Shown: positions 27,854 to 39,469, counted from the first letter of the stretch. The stretch is 64,000 nt of DNA from Anoxybacillus amylolyticus (GCF_001634285.1 NZ_CP015438.1:1066001-1130000); one strand, 5' to 3'. Made by a program: numbers and translations. The notes: generated from the sequence alone by a model not told the origin.

Positions 27854-27888
27854 TAATTGGTTATATAAACCTAAAGGAGATGTTTAGT

Positions 27889-28821
27889 ATGGGTGCAGGC
27901 ATTATCGGAGTCGGTCGCTATTTACCGGATCGGGTCGTGACGAACGCGGATTTAGAAAAAATGATGGATACATCAGACGAATGGATTCGGACACGTACTG
28001 GAATTGAAGAACGAAGAATTGCTCCAGATGATATGGATACATCGGATATGGCATATTTTGCTGCACGTAATGCGTTAGAAGATGCAAATATTACTGCTGC
28101 AGACATCGACTTGATTTTAGTGGCAACTGTCACCCCAGACCGCCCATTCCCATCGGTTGCTTGTATGCTGCAAGAGCGGCTTGGCGCGACAAAAGCGGCA
28201 GCGCTTGATATTAGCGCAGCTTGTGCAGGATTTATTTATGGCATGGTAACAGCAAAACAATTTATTGACACTTGCGCTTACCGGTATATATTAGTAGTAG
28301 GTGTTGAAAAACTGTCAAAAATCGTTAACTGGAGCGACCGCAATACAGCAGTGCTATTTGGTGACGGGGCAGGGGCGGTCGTCATGGGACCTGTTTCGGA
28401 AGGGAGAGGCATTTTGTCGTTCGAATTAGGAGCAGATGGAACAGGAGGAAAACACTTATATCATGAAGAATATGTCGTTATGAACGGTAGAGAAGTGTTT
28501 AAGTTTGCCGTTCGGCAAATGGGTGAGTCGTGCATTCACGTGCTAGAAAAAGCAGGCTTATCGAAACAAGATGTTGACTTCTTAATTCCGCACCAAGCCA
28601 ATATACGAATTGTCGAAGCAGCAAGACAGCGACTAGAACTACCGGAGGATAAAATGTCAACAACCGTTAAAAAGTATGGCAATACTTCTGCGGCGTCCAT
28701 TCCTATTTCGATCGTGGAAGAATTAGAAGCAGGAAAAATTAAGGATGACGATCTTATTATTATGGTTGGCTTTGGTGGCGGCTTAACATGGGGCGCTATC
28801 GCATTAAGATGGGGCCGTTGA
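27889..28821 (+). CDS. fabH: 3-oxoacyl-ACP synthase III FabH
   Basis: Starts each fatty acid by joining acetyl- or branched acyl-CoA to malonyl-ACP. Active-site Cys112 is in [12 protein letters not shown], His in IPHQANIRI, Asn in YGNTSAAS. 310 residues. I start at ATG 27889 with AAAGGAG nine bases upstream; the ATG at 27880 abuts the ribosome site. Operon with fabF, probably repressed by FapR. Confidence 0.95.
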   Translation: MGAGIIGVGRYLPDRVVTNADLEKMMDTSDEWIRTRTGIEERRIAPDDMDTSDMAYFAARNALEDANITAADIDLILVATVTPDRPFPSVACMLQERLGATKAAALDISAACAGFIYGMVTAKQFIDTCAYRYILVVGVEKLSKIVNWSDRNTAVLFGDGAGAVVMGPVSEGRGILSFELGADGTGGKHLYHEEYVVMNGREVFKFAVRQMGESCIHVLEKAGLSKQDVDFLIPHQANIRIVEAARQRLELPEDKMSTTVKKYGNTSAASIPISIVEELEAGKIKDDDLIIMVGFGGGLTWGAIALRWGR

Positions 28822-28857
28822 CAACAGTCATTATAAAAAGGAAAGAGAGGCAAGCAC

Positions 28858-30096
28858 ATGAAAAAACGAAGAGTCGTAGTGACAGGTCTTGGAGCTGTTA
28901 CTCCCCTTGGAAATGATGTCGAAACAACTTGGAAAAATATTGTTGCCGGACAAAATGGTGTTGGACCGTTGACACGTGTCAATCCAGATGATTTTCCGGC
29001 AAAAGTAGCAGCGGAATTAAAAGATTTTCATCCAGAGCAGTTCATGGATAAGCGAGAAGCGCGGAAAATGGATCGCTTCACTCAATATGCGGTTGCAGCA
29101 TCGCTGATGGCGGTGAAAGATGCTAATTTAACGATTACGGAAGAAAATGCTCCGAAAGTTGGAGTATGGATCGGTTCAGGCATCGGGGGAATGGAAACGT
29201 TCGAGCAACAGTTTGAAATTTTCCAACAGCGCGGGTATCGGCGCGTAAGCCCGTTTTTTGTGCCGATGATGATTCCAGATATGGCCGCAGGACAAGTGTC
29301 GATTGTATTAGGAGCGAAAGGAATTAACTCTTGTACGGTCACCGCATGTGCGACAGGGGCCAATTCGATTGGCGATGCGTTCAAGGTCATTGAGCGTGGC
29401 GATGCGGATGTCATGATTACCGGTGGAACAGAAGCACCGATTACAAGAATGGCGTTAGCAGGATTTTGTGCTAATACAGCATTATCGACCAACCCAGACC
29501 CGAACACAGCGAGCCGTCCATTTGATAAAAACCGCGACGGCTTTGTGATGGGAGAAGGCGCTGGTATTCTTGTATTGGAAGAACTAGAGCATGCGTTAAA
29601 GCGAGGAGCACGCATTTACGCGGAGATCGTTGGCTATGGTGCAACAGGGGATGCGTACCATATTACAGCGCCTGCTCCAGGCGGTGAAGGTGGCGTGCGG
29701 GCGATGCGTCAAGCATTGGCGGATGCAGGCATGAAGCCAGAAGACATCGATTACATTAACGCTCACGGAACAAGTACAGATTATAATGATAAATACGAAA
29801 CGATGGCGATTAAAGAAGTGTTTGGCGACTACGCTTATAAGTTAGCGGTAAGCTCCACAAAATCGATGACGGGACATTTGCTTGGAGCAGCAGGAGCTAT
29901 CGAAGCAATTTTCTCGATTTTATCGATTGTTGACGGCATTATTCCTCCGACCATTCACTATGAAACGCCAGATCCAGAGTGCGATCTCGATTATGTGCCA
30001 AATGTCGCGCGCAAGCAAGAAGTGCGCGCTGCATTAAGCAACTCGCTCGGATTCGGCGGCCATAACGCTACGCTCATTTTCAAAAAATATGAGTAA
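28858..30096 (+). CDS. fabF: 3-oxoacyl-ACP synthase II FabF
   Basis: Elongating condensing enzyme. Cys164 in [13 protein letters not shown], and His in HGTSTDYND and [11 protein letters not shown] complete the Cys-His-His triad. 412 residues, as usual. Follows fabH by 36 bases with AAGGAAAGAG before the ATG, and ends at a terminator. Confidence 0.95.
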   Translation: MKKRRVVVTGLGAVTPLGNDVETTWKNIVAGQNGVGPLTRVNPDDFPAKVAAELKDFHPEQFMDKREARKMDRFTQYAVAASLMAVKDANLTITEENAPKVGVWIGSGIGGMETFEQQFEIFQQRGYRRVSPFFVPMMIPDMAAGQVSIVLGAKGINSCTVTACATGANSIGDAFKVIERGDADVMITGGTEAPITRMALAGFCANTALSTNPDPNTASRPFDKNRDGFVMGEGAGILVLEELEHALKRGARIYAEIVGYGATGDAYHITAPAPGGEGGVRAMRQALADAGMKPEDIDYINAHGTSTDYNDKYETMAIKEVFGDYAYKLAVSSTKSMTGHLLGAAGAIEAIFSILSIVDGIIPPTIHYETPDPECDLDYVPNVARKQEVRAALSNSLGFGGHNATLIFKKYE

Positions 30097-30103
30097 CCAA
30101 AAC

Positions 30104-30136
30104 GGGCGATCTCGGAAAGAGGTCGCCTTTTTTCAC
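30104..30136 (+). terminator. Terminator of fabH-fabF
   Basis: GGGCGATCTC pairs with GAGGTCGCC, then TTTTTT. Confidence 0.85.
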
Positions 30137-30182
30137 CTCTTTTTCTTTCTTCACATACAATGTTGGGAAAGGAGGGAACGGC

Positions 30183-30941
30183 ATGCCGATTGTTCGGACA
30201 GATGAATGGATAGAAGAGCATCCGTTGAAACGATGCGAGCGGCTTATTCCGTATTTCGAACAAGCGACTGCCCGGGGAATTTATCTCCATCTCACGCATC
30301 ACGGAATGTCCTCGGAAAAAGGAAACGAAACAGTAACGTTAATGAAGCAGAAAAAAATATGGGAACGAGTAGAAACATTATATGAACAGTTGCGCAAACG
30401 TTGGAACGGACCGGATATCCCCATTTTTATTTTTCCTTCCAACGCTCACCATCAGGCGTTTGCCCATGATTTTAACAGCAAAGGCGGGCTTGCTTACCAC
30501 GATAAACTTTTTTTATTTTTATTGCCGCATCATGAAACAAAAGAAATTGCCGCTGTCTTAACCCACGAATATAGCCACGTTTGTCGGTTAAATAAGCAAC
30601 CAAAAAAAACATATACACTGCTTGACGGCATTATTTTAGAAGGACTTGCCGAGCAGGCGGTTGGAAGATTTGTCGGCAAAGCATATGAAGCAAAATGGAC
30701 GACGTATTATTCGGGAGAAGAGGTGCAAAAGTTTTGGAAAAAATATATTTCCCCTCATCAATCCGTAGCCTCCTCCCATCCTTTACATGATCGTCTCCTT
30801 TACGGGCGCGGATGGTACCCACGAATGCTTGGGTATGCAGTCGGTTATCGTATCGTTCAACAAGCGTTGGAAAAAGAAAGTTTCTTATCATTAATCGAAC
30901 TGCCATCAGAACGCATCGTTCAATTAACAAGCTTCGAATAA
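30183..30941 (+). CDS. yjaZ: YjaZ family (DUF2268) putative zinc protease
   Basis: 252 residues with HEYSH at 128-132, the HExxH zinc-protease motif, followed by GIILEGLAEQ in the place of the third ligand (Glu). That is the DUF2268 pattern. No signal peptide, so it acts in the cytoplasm. Substrate unknown. AAAGGAGGGAACGGC lies before the ATG. Same neighbour (fabF) as in B. subtilis. Confidence 0.87.
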   Translation: MPIVRTDEWIEEHPLKRCERLIPYFEQATARGIYLHLTHHGMSSEKGNETVTLMKQKKIWERVETLYEQLRKRWNGPDIPIFIFPSNAHHQAFAHDFNSKGGLAYHDKLFLFLLPHHETKEIAAVLTHEYSHVCRLNKQPKKTYTLLDGIILEGLAEQAVGRFVGKAYEAKWTTYYSGEEVQKFWKKYISPHQSVASSHPLHDRLLYGRGWYPRMLGYAVGYRIVQQALEKESFLSLIELPSERIVQLTSFE

Positions 30942-31008
30942 AACGTCGTCATCACCGTCCATTTTTGCACATATATGTAGAAGTAGGACAAGGTGATGGA
31001 GGAAAACG

Positions 31009-31212
31009 ATGCGAATTTTTATCTATTTGGTCGGTTTTGGGCTGTCGGTCATTGGTGGAGTCACCACGATTGCTTACTTAAACCTTCTTACAATGGAACG
31101 AGGGTGGCTTGGCTATTTTCGGTTCATTAGCACACGAATTGAATGTTATTTTTTTCCTATCGGCATCCTTCTTATGTGGTTAAGCCTTTCTTTCTCCTCT
31201 CAAGAAGAATGA
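31009..31212 (+). CDS. Small two-helix membrane protein
   Basis: 67 residues: [24 protein letters not shown], a polar middle ([16 protein letters not shown]), and [29 protein letters not shown] before the ATG is a strong ribosome site, which is the main reason to trust the gene. Not recognised; the pattern is common among sporulation-linked membrane proteins of Bacillaceae. Confidence 0.65.
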   Translation: MRIFIYLVGFGLSVIGGVTTIAYLNLLTMERGWLGYFRFISTRIECYFFPIGILLMWLSLSFSSQEE

Positions 31213-31298
31213 TGGATAAAAAAGGGTGTCATGGAATAAAATATGCTCCCTCTGCCTATACTGATGGACAAATAGTTTTTGAAGTGAGGGGTATCGTT

Positions 31299-32037
31299 AT
31301 GTTATATCTTCATGATATTTGGGTGAATTGGTTTGAAGGGGAAGAAAATGGATATAACGTCTGTCACTTTCATGAATGGCGAAAAGACGATCAAGTCGAA
31401 TTACTTGATCAAGTCCCGTTGTTAAAAGTATCTTCCGCATTATTTCATTACATTGAAAATAGTTTATCGGAAATTCCACAATCGCTTCTTGACAGTGTGT
31501 ATCAAAAAGCATATATCCGTAAAAACCACGAGCGTATTCCGCTAGACTACGGATTTGTTGTGACCGATGGAAAAGGGATTTTAGCGGTAGATACGCTCGG
31601 GTATAACATCCCGATTCGCAAAAGCCGACTAATTCCAAGACAAGAGCAACTCGTTTATGAAATGGCTGCGGGACAACAAGAAGAAACGTACCCGCTTCCA
31701 CCGTATGAAAAAGAATACCATATTTTATCGCCTGCACCGGAACTCATGAGCGGGTTAACACGCAAAGAGCGTCAATTAAAGCAGCTATTATTTATGGCGT
31801 TAGATCAGCTTTATTCGACGAAAAATGTCGCAGAAGTGCGCTATTGGTATACGGAATGGGCGCCTCATAAATATCCATTAATTCAACAAATGTCGTTTGA
31901 CGAAGCGTGGTGTCAATTATACGAGGAAACGAAGCACGGTTGGTCGGAAAAGCACGTGCAATTATGCGAGAAGCTCGTCAAAGGACAACCATTTTTCGAA
32001 AAATTATGGGAAATAGAACAAGAACCGCACGTAAAGT

Positions 32038-32039
<2 letters not shown>
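31299..32039 (+). CDS. yjbA: YjbA family (DUF3603) protein
   Basis: 246 residues, soluble, opening [21 protein letters not shown]; the family is confined to Bacillaceae and relatives and its function is unknown. ATG 31299 has GTGAGGGG upstream; the longer frame from 31143 overlaps the preceding gene and is not supported. Lies next to trpS as in B. subtilis. Confidence 0.87.
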
Positions 32040-33072
<1,033 letters not shown>

Positions 33073-33074
33073 TC

Positions 33075-33346
33075 ATAAAATAATAAAGGCTCTATCTTCC
33101 CATGATGTTAGGGACGATAGAACCGTGTTGCCACCCTAGTTATTGCGCGGTACGCGCGCAATCACTCCGTTCCATCTGACACAAGCAGATGGTACCTTTG
33201 TAACGTAAGGCAAACGTCCAAGCCTACTTTGCTTCAGCCGGATGCTCAAAAGCCCATTCCATATTGCTAGCCGCTTGTTCCCACCACCCACAAGCTCTCT
33301 GGAGGCAATCGCAACATGTACTATTCTTTCTCATCGCATCGTTTTT
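33075..33346 (-). promoter_or_regulatory. T-box riboswitch of trpS
   Basis: On the minus strand the leader has a stem I with AGAGAGCTTGTGGGTGG and ACAAGC, a specifier-loop codon TGG (complement of 33259-33261, in ATATGGAATGG), the T-box AGGGTGGCAACACGG (complement of about 33123-33137), and a terminator GGTTCTATCGTCCC/GGGAAGATAGAGCC followed by TTTATTATTTT. Uncharged tRNA-Trp would favour the antiterminator and raise trpS expression. Confidence 0.88.
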
Positions 33347-33353
33347 TGTTTCC

Positions 33354-33382
33354 ATTTTAAAACAATCTTCTCGTTTATGCAA
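33354..33382 (-). promoter_or_regulatory. trpS leader promoter
   Basis: On the minus strand TTGCAT (33382-33377), 17-base spacer and TAAAAT (33359-33354). Start expected near 33346. Confidence 0.65.
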
Positions 33383-33545
33383 GGAAGAGAAATTTCGAAT
33401 GACAAAGTGTTTTTTAATAATTTCCTTCCCTAAATATCTTATTTCAAAAATTATTTTTAAAAAATTAATTTTTGTGAGATGCATTACTAAATATAAGAAG
33501 GAACCGCACATTTATCATTTTTTAACTTAAAGTAAAAACAGAGGA

Positions 33546-33559
33546 TGTAAGCGCTTTAT
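33546..33559. promoter_or_regulatory. cre-like CcpA site before opp
   Basis: TGTAAGCGCTTTAT matches the cre consensus TGWAARCGYTWWCA at nearly every position. It would link peptide uptake to carbon catabolite control. Confidence 0.6.
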
Positions 33560-33562
33560 TTT

Positions 33563-33595
33563 GATAAATGTAAAATTTTATCATTTACATTTATC
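33563..33595. promoter_or_regulatory. Perfect 12-base inverted repeat in the opp leader
   Basis: GATAAATGTAAA (33563-33574) and TTTACATTTATC (33584-33595) are exact complements around a nine-base spacer. The site lies four bases after the cre-like box, about 270 bases before oppA. It could be an operator of an unnamed regulator; AT-rich arms make an RNA hairpin less stable. Between 33600 and 33860 I see no gene, only AT-rich DNA with possible promoters. Confidence 0.55.
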
Positions 33596-33865
33596 GAAAA
33601 ACGCTATAAAATGCTAACTAGCTGCAAAAACAAAGTTAACCAAACAATTTTAATCAAAATAAAATTCAGAAAAAATAAAAATGTGACAAAAAATCTTTTC
33701 AAATATATTAATAACGTTTATAATAAAACACAGGTAAAATATTCTGATAAATCAGACGAGAAAACCATACATAATTTATTGGTAACGTATTCATATTATG
33801 AACAAAAGTTCCGCGCTTTGACGCTGGGCTTTTGCATATAAAAAATTTTTTAGGGGGGAAATCCA

Positions 33866-35506
33866 TTGAAGAAAAGACTATCACTTTTGTTCAGCCTTAT
33901 GTTAGTGCTGAGCGTCTTTCTTGCTGCATGCGGCGGATTTAACAAAAAAGAATCTGCTGGTGAAAAAACAGGCGGCGAGAAAAAAGCCAATGTTCCGCAA
34001 GAATTGCGCGTGAACATCAACACAGAGCCGTTCTCTTTACATCCAGGTTTAGCGAACGACTCGACTTCTGGTACTGTATTGCGCCAAACATTTGAAGGGT
34101 TGACAGTCATTAAAGACGGTAAACCAGAATTGGCAGCAGCAGAAGAATACAAAGTTTCTGACGACTTAAAAACGTACACGTTCAAATTGCGTGATGCAAA
34201 ATGGACGAACGGTGACCCTGTCACTGCGCAAGACTTTGAGTATGCGTGGAAATGGGCGCTTGATCCGAAAAACCAATCGCAATACGCTTATCAACTTTAC
34301 TACATCAAAAACGGTCAAGCATTTAACGAAGGAAAAGCAAAAGCAGAAGACGTTGGCGTCAAAGCGCTTGATGACAAAACATTGCAAGTTACACTTGAAA
34401 ACCCAACACCTTATTTCTTAGAGTTAACAGCGTTCTATACGTACTATCCAGTGAATAGCAAAATCGCACAAAAAAATCCAAACTGGTACAAAAACGCTGG
34501 TCCTGACTACACATCGAACGGACCATTCAAAATGGTGACATGGGAGCATAACAATAAAATCGTTCTTGAAAAGAACGAAACATATTGGGATGCGAAAAAC
34601 GTGAAACTTACAAAAATCACTATGTCAATGGTTAACGATCCGAACACTGAGCTTTCGATGTTCAACAACGGTGAGTTAGACTGGGCAGGTTCGCCAACAG
34701 GAACGTTGCCAACGGATGCGCTTCCGCAATTAAAACAAGAAGGTAAGCTTCATGTGCAACCGATTGCGGGTACGTATTGGTTAAAATTTAACACAGAAAA
34801 AGCACCGTTCAACAACGTAAATATTCGTAAGGCGCTCACGTACGCAATTGATCGAAAAGCAATTGTTGAAAACATTACAAAAGGGGAACAGGTGCCAGCA
34901 ATGGCAGCGGTGCCACCAACAATGTTCCCAGAAAACAAAGAAGGTTACTTCAAAGATAACGATGTGGAAAAAGCAAAAGAATATTTGAAAAAAGGCTTAG
35001 AAGAGCTTGGCTTAAAAGATGTGAAACAATTACCGCCAATCACATATTCGTTTAACACATCTGAAGCACATGCGAAAATCGCTCAAGCGATCCAAGACAT
35101 GTGGAAGAAAAATTTAGGCATTGAAGTAAAACTTGAAAACGCTGAATGGAACGTTTATATTGACAAATTGCATTCTGGCGATTATCAAGTTGGCCGGATG
35201 GGTTGGTTAGGTGACTTTAACGATCCAATCAACTTCTTGGAATTGTTCCGTGACAAAAAAGGCGGCAACAACGATACAAACTGGGAAAATCCGAAATACA
35301 AACAATTGTTGATTGACTCGCAAAAAGAAAAAGATCCGGAAAAACGGAAGCAAATGTTAAAAGATGCAGAAGCAATCTTAATGGATGAGCTTCCAGTTGC
35401 ACCAATTTACTTCTATACAAACACTTGGGTGCAAAAAGACAACTTAAAAGGTGTCGAAGTATCTGGTCTTGGCGACGTCCAATTCAGATGGGCATATTTT
35501 GAATAA
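33866..35506 (+). CDS. oppA: Oligopeptide-binding lipoprotein OppA
   Basis: Substrate-binding protein of the Opp importer, fixed to the outer membrane face by a lipid. MKKRLSLLFSLMLVLSVFLAACGG is signal peptide plus lipobox LAAC (Cys20 or so). The rest is a family 5 solute-binding domain. 546 residues. TTG start at 33866 after GGGGGGAAATCCA. In Bacillus it brings in peptides as food and as signals for sporulation and competence. Confidence 0.94.
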   Translation: MKKRLSLLFSLMLVLSVFLAACGGFNKKESAGEKTGGEKKANVPQELRVNINTEPFSLHPGLANDSTSGTVLRQTFEGLTVIKDGKPELAAAEEYKVSDDLKTYTFKLRDAKWTNGDPVTAQDFEYAWKWALDPKNQSQYAYQLYYIKNGQAFNEGKAKAEDVGVKALDDKTLQVTLENPTPYFLELTAFYTYYPVNSKIAQKNPNWYKNAGPDYTSNGPFKMVTWEHNNKIVLEKNETYWDAKNVKLTKITMSMVNDPNTELSMFNNGELDWAGSPTGTLPTDALPQLKQEGKLHVQPIAGTYWLKFNTEKAPFNNVNIRKALTYAIDRKAIVENITKGEQVPAMAAVPPTMFPENKEGYFKDNDVEKAKEYLKKGLEELGLKDVKQLPPITYSFNTSEAHAKIAQAIQDMWKKNLGIEVKLENAEWNVYIDKLHSGDYQVGRMGWLGDFNDPINFLELFRDKKGGNNDTNWENPKYKQLLIDSQKEKDPEKRKQMLKDAEAILMDELPVAPIYFYTNTWVQKDNLKGVEVSGLGDVQFRWAYFE

Positions 35507-35514
35507 GAAGGTGG

Positions 35515-35550
35515 ATGAAGGTATATGGGGATTTTCCCATATACCTTCAT
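35515..35550 (+). other. Stem-loop between oppA and oppB
   Basis: ATGAAGGTATATGGG (35515-35529) pairs exactly with CCCATATACCTTCAT (35536-35550). No T-run follows, so it is more likely an mRNA-protecting hairpin that keeps oppA message more abundant than oppBCDF than a full terminator. Confidence 0.7.
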
Positions 35551-35593
35551 TTCGCGATATCGAGTATTTGCAAAAAAATGGAGGTGTTTCAAT

Positions 35594-36530
35594 ATGTTGC
35601 GGTATATATCAAGACGGTTATTATCGATTTTGCTATCGCTTTTTTTAATTATTACCGCTACGTTCTTTTTAATGAGAGCCGCACCCGGGGGACCATTTTC
35701 AGGCGAGAAAAAATTACCTCCGGAAATTGAAAAAAACTTAAATGAATACTATGGACTTGATCGCCCTTGGTATAATCAATATTTTGATTATTTAGCCTCA
35801 ATTGCAAAGTGGGACTTTGGTCCGTCATTTAAATATAAAGGTCAAACAGTTAACGATTTAATTAATGAAGGCTTTCCAGTTTCCTTTTTCCTTGGAATGG
35901 AATCGTTATTGTTAGCGGTTAGCCTCGGTATTTTATTAGGGGTTATTGCTGCCTTAAATCATAACAAGTGGCAAGACTATGGGGCTATGATTTTTGCCGT
36001 TCTCGGCATATCTGTCCCAAGCTTTATTAATGGCATCCCTTTTACAATATGTGTTAGCGATTAAGTTAGGATTGTTCCCTGTCGCTCGTTGGGAATCGCT
36101 TCAGCATACCGTATTGCCAGCATTGGCGCTTGCCGCGACTCCGATGGCATTCATTGCCCGCCTTACTCGCTCAAGCATGCTTGAAGTATTAAGCAATGAC
36201 TATATCCGTACTGCGAAAGCAAAAGGGCTTTCGAAAGGACAAATTACGGTGAAACACGCCATTCGTAACGCCCTGTTGCCAGTCGTCACCTATTTAGGAC
36301 CATTATCAGCAGCAGTGTTGACAGGAAGCTTCGTTATCGAAAAAATCTTCGGTATTCCAGGGCTTGGTAGCCAGTTTGTATTGAGTATCTCGAACCGTGA
36401 CTATACAACGATTATGGGAGTTACTGTCTTTTACAGCATTTTGCTCCTGTTCTCTGTTCTACTAGTGGATATTGCTTATGGTTTAATTGATCCACGTATT
36501 AAATTAGCCGGTGGGAAGAAAGGAGAGTAG
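35594..36530 (+). pseudogene. oppB: Oligopeptide permease OppB, one-base frameshift
   Basis: Inner-membrane permease of the Opp importer. The first part ([18 protein letters not shown]... GISVPSFI) is normal. At 36026-36031 the sequence ATTAATGG has one base more than the frame allows; without one A the protein continues as [17 protein letters not shown] and ends normally at 36530 with the DPRIKLAGG tail. As given, translation stops at 36064. The second part keeps the permease EAA-type loop ([13 protein letters not shown]). Either a real recent mutation or a sequencing error; every other opp gene is intact. Confidence 0.88.
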
Positions 36531-36532
36531 TC

Positions 36533-37450
36533 ATGCAGCAAATTTCAAAAGAAATGTTTCAACCTGCATCGGTTGATTTAAGTGAGGCGGAAAAAATTTC
36601 GAAGCCGAGTTTGTCCTTTTGGAAAGACGTTTCGATTCGTTTTCGCAAAAATAAATTAGCAATGTTTGGTCTAGTATTATTAGCTTTGTTATTATTTATG
36701 GCGATTTTCGGTCCGCATATGACGAAATACGATTACTCGACAAATGACTTAATGAATACAAACAAACCACCTTCAGCAGAACATTGGTTTGGAACGGACG
36801 ACCTTGGTCGTGACATTTTCACTCGCACATGGTATGGGGCGCGCATTTCGTTATTTATCGGGCTAGCGGCAGCGTTAATCGATTTATTCATCGGTGTCCT
36901 TTGGGGAGGAATTGCTGGATTCCGCGGTGGAAGAACAGACGACGTGATGATGCGGATTGCTGATATTTTATGGGCGGTTCCTTATTTGCTGTTAGTTATT
37001 TTATTAATGGTCGTGTTAGGGCAAGGGTTAGGTACGATGATTTTAGCGATGACGATTACCGGTTGGATTAACATGGCGCGGATTGTACGCGGACAAGTGC
37101 TGCAGTTGAAAAGCCAAGAGTACGTGTTAGCAGCGCAAACGTTAGGGGCAAACACGTCAAGAATTATGTTTAAACATTTAATTCCGAACGCAATGGGACC
37201 AATTCTTGTCACATTGACATTATCGATTCCATCCGCTATTTTTACGGAAGCATTTTTAAGCTACTTAGGTCTTGGGGTACCACAACCTTTAGCGAGCTGG
37301 GGAACGATGGCTTCTGAAGGGGTACAAGCGTTGCAATATTATCCATGGCGTCTATTCTTCCCGGCTACGTTCATTTGCTTAACGATTTTTGCGTTTAACG
37401 TTGTCGGTGACGGGTTGCGTGATGCATTAGATCCGAGATTGCGTAAGTAA
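36533..37450 (+). CDS. oppC: Oligopeptide permease OppC
   Basis: Second permease subunit, 305 residues, with six or so membrane helices. GTDDLGRDIFTRTWYGARIS and the EAA loop EYVLAAQTLGANTSRIMFKHLIPN, which docks to the ATPases, are clear. Two bases after the oppB stop; ribosome site AAGGAGAG. Confidence 0.94.
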   Translation: MQQISKEMFQPASVDLSEAEKISKPSLSFWKDVSIRFRKNKLAMFGLVLLALLLFMAIFGPHMTKYDYSTNDLMNTNKPPSAEHWFGTDDLGRDIFTRTWYGARISLFIGLAAALIDLFIGVLWGGIAGFRGGRTDDVMMRIADILWAVPYLLLVILLMVVLGQGLGTMILAMTITGWINMARIVRGQVLQLKSQEYVLAAQTLGANTSRIMFKHLIPNAMGPILVTLTLSIPSAIFTEAFLSYLGLGVPQPLASWGTMASEGVQALQYYPWRLFFPATFICLTIFAFNVVGDGLRDALDPRLRK

Positions 37451-37461
37451 GGGGTGAAGAC

Positions 37462-38529
37462 ATGGAAAAGTTATTGGAGGTAAAAGACTTACAAGTATCC
37501 TTCCAAACGTATGGGGGAGAAGTACAAGCGGTCCGCGGCGTCAGCTTTCATTTGAATAAAGGCGAAACACTGGCGATTGTTGGGGAGTCTGGTTCCGGAA
37601 AAAGTGTGACATCACAAACGATTATGCGCTTAATTCCAACACCACCAGGAAAAATTAAGAGCGGAAAAATCATTTTTAATGGTGAAGATTTAGCGAAAAA
37701 AACAGATAAAGAAATGGAAGCGATTCGTGGAAAAGATATCGGGATGATTTTCCAAGATCCGATGACATCGCTCAACCCGACGATGAAAGTCGGGCATCAG
37801 ATTATGGAAGTATTAGTGAAACATTTGAAAATGGACAAGGCAGCTGCGAAAGAACGGGCAATTGAGTTGTTGCGCCTTGTTGGTATTCCGTTTCCGGAAA
37901 AAAGGGTGAATCAATATCCTCATGAATTTTCCGGTGGAATGCGGCAGCGGGCGATGATTGCCGTGGCGTTAGCATCCAATCCGAAATTGCTCATTGCAGA
38001 CGAGCCGACAACGGCATTGGACGTAACGATTCAAGCACAAATTTTAGAATTAATGAAAGATTTACAGAAAAAAATGGGAACGTCAATCATTTTTATTACG
38101 CATGATTTAGGGGTCGTTGCAAACGTTGCTGATCGTGTGGCAGTCATGTACGCAGGAAAAATTGTCGAAATGGGAACGGTCGATGAAATTTTTTATGATC
38201 CGAGACACCCGTATACGTGGGGACTACTTGCTTCGATGCCAAGCCTTGATAGCGATGATAAATCGGAGCTTGCAGCCATCCCTGGAACACCGCCGGATTT
38301 AACGAATCCGCCAAAAGGAGATGCGTTTGCTCCACGTAATCCATATGCGATGAAAATTGATTTTGAACTAGAACCACCGATGTTCAAAATTTCCGATACA
38401 CATTATGCCGCAACGTGGCTGCTTCATCCAGATGCGCCGAAAGTAGAGCCGCCTGAAGCAGTAAAGAAACGGTTGCGCCAACTCTCCTCTAACTATCCAC
38501 AACCAGTTATTGTAAAGGAGAGTGAATAA
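37462..38529 (+). CDS. oppD: Oligopeptide ABC transporter ATPase OppD
   Basis: One of the two ATPases. Walker A GESGSGKS, signature FSGGMRQR, Walker B LLIADEPTTALD, then a C-terminal oligopeptide-transporter domain with PP.L..PP.GD (TPPDLTNPPKGDAFAPRNPYA). 355 residues. GGGGTGAAGAC before the ATG. Confidence 0.95.
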   Translation: MEKLLEVKDLQVSFQTYGGEVQAVRGVSFHLNKGETLAIVGESGSGKSVTSQTIMRLIPTPPGKIKSGKIIFNGEDLAKKTDKEMEAIRGKDIGMIFQDPMTSLNPTMKVGHQIMEVLVKHLKMDKAAAKERAIELLRLVGIPFPEKRVNQYPHEFSGGMRQRAMIAVALASNPKLLIADEPTTALDVTIQAQILELMKDLQKKMGTSIIFITHDLGVVANVADRVAVMYAGKIVEMGTVDEIFYDPRHPYTWGLLASMPSLDSDDKSELAAIPGTPPDLTNPPKGDAFAPRNPYAMKIDFELEPPMFKISDTHYAATWLLHPDAPKVEPPEAVKKRLRQLSSNYPQPVIVKESE

Positions 38530-38530
38530 C

Positions 38531-39469
38531 ATGGCTGAAAAACAAAAACTAATTGAAATTAAAAATTTAAAACAATATTTCCCGGTTGGGCACGGGCAAG
38601 TGATTAAAGCCGTCGACGGTGTAACGTTCGATATTTACAAAGGCGAAACGCTGGGGCTTGTAGGGGAGTCTGGCTGCGGAAAGTCGACGACAGGACGGAC
38701 GATTATCGGGCTATATCAAGCAACGGACGGGGAAGTGTTGTTTAACGGCGTGAGCGTTCATGCGAAAAAGTCGTCCCAAGAATTAAAAGAGTTGAAGCGG
38801 AAAATGCAAATGATTTTCCAAGACCCGTACGCTTCGCTCAATCCTCGGATGACTGTTGCCGATATTATTGCGGAAGGCATTGACATTCATGGGCTAGCGA
38901 AAACGAAAGAAGAGCGCATGAAGCGCGTCTATGAGCTGCTTGAAACGGTCGGATTGAACCGCGAACATGCGAACCGTTATCCGCACGAGTTTTCCGGTGG
39001 ACAGCGCCAGCGGATCGGGATTGCGCGCGCGTTAGCCGTAGAGCCGGAATTTATTATTGCCGATGAGCCGATTTCCGCGCTCGACGTATCGATTCAAGCG
39101 CAAGTCGTCAACTTAATGAAAAAATTGCAGCGAGAAAAAGGGTTAACCTACTTATTTATTGCCCACGACCTTTCCATGGTCAAATACATTAGCGACCGCA
39201 TCGGTGTCATGTATTTCGGAAAAATGGTTGAATTGGCTGAGGCGGAAGAATTGTATCGCAATCCAATCCACCCATATACAAAAGCGTTGCTGTCGGCGAT
39301 CCCGCTTCCAGATCCAGAAACAGAACGGGTGCGCAGACGAACCGTTTACGATCCGTCCCAGCATAACTATAAAGAAGGCGAACCGCTTGAATTCCGCGAA
39401 ATTACACCAGGGCATTTTGTGTTATGTTCGGAAGACGAATACAAAAAGTATAAAGCGATGTATAGCTGA
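38531..39469 (+). CDS. oppF: Oligopeptide ABC transporter ATPase OppF
   Basis: Second ATPase. Walker A GESGCGKS, signature FSGGQRQR, Walker B FIIADEPISALD. 312 residues. ATG 38531 directly follows the oppD stop, with AAAGGAGAG upstream. Ends at a terminator. Confidence 0.95.
   Translation: MAEKQKLIEIKNLKQYFPVGHGQVIKAVDGVTFDIYKGETLGLVGESGCGKSTTGRTIIGLYQATDGEVLFNGVSVHAKKSSQELKELKRKMQMIFQDPYASLNPRMTVADIIAEGIDIHGLAKTKEERMKRVYELLETVGLNREHANRYPHEFSGGQRQRIGIARALAVEPEFIIADEPISALDVSIQAQVVNLMKKLQREKGLTYLFIAHDLSMVKYISDRIGVMYFGKMVELAEAEELYRNPIHPYTKALLSAIPLPDPETERVRRRTVYDPSQHNYKEGEPLEFREITPGHFVLCSEDEYKKYKAMYS

Noticed and set aside
33224-33511. Minus-strand frame of 95 codons upstream of trpS
   Set aside because: It is the T-box leader RNA read as protein.
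33611-33841. 76-codon plus-strand frame before oppA
   Set aside because: AT-rich, no ribosome site, Lys/Asn-rich composition as expected by chance.
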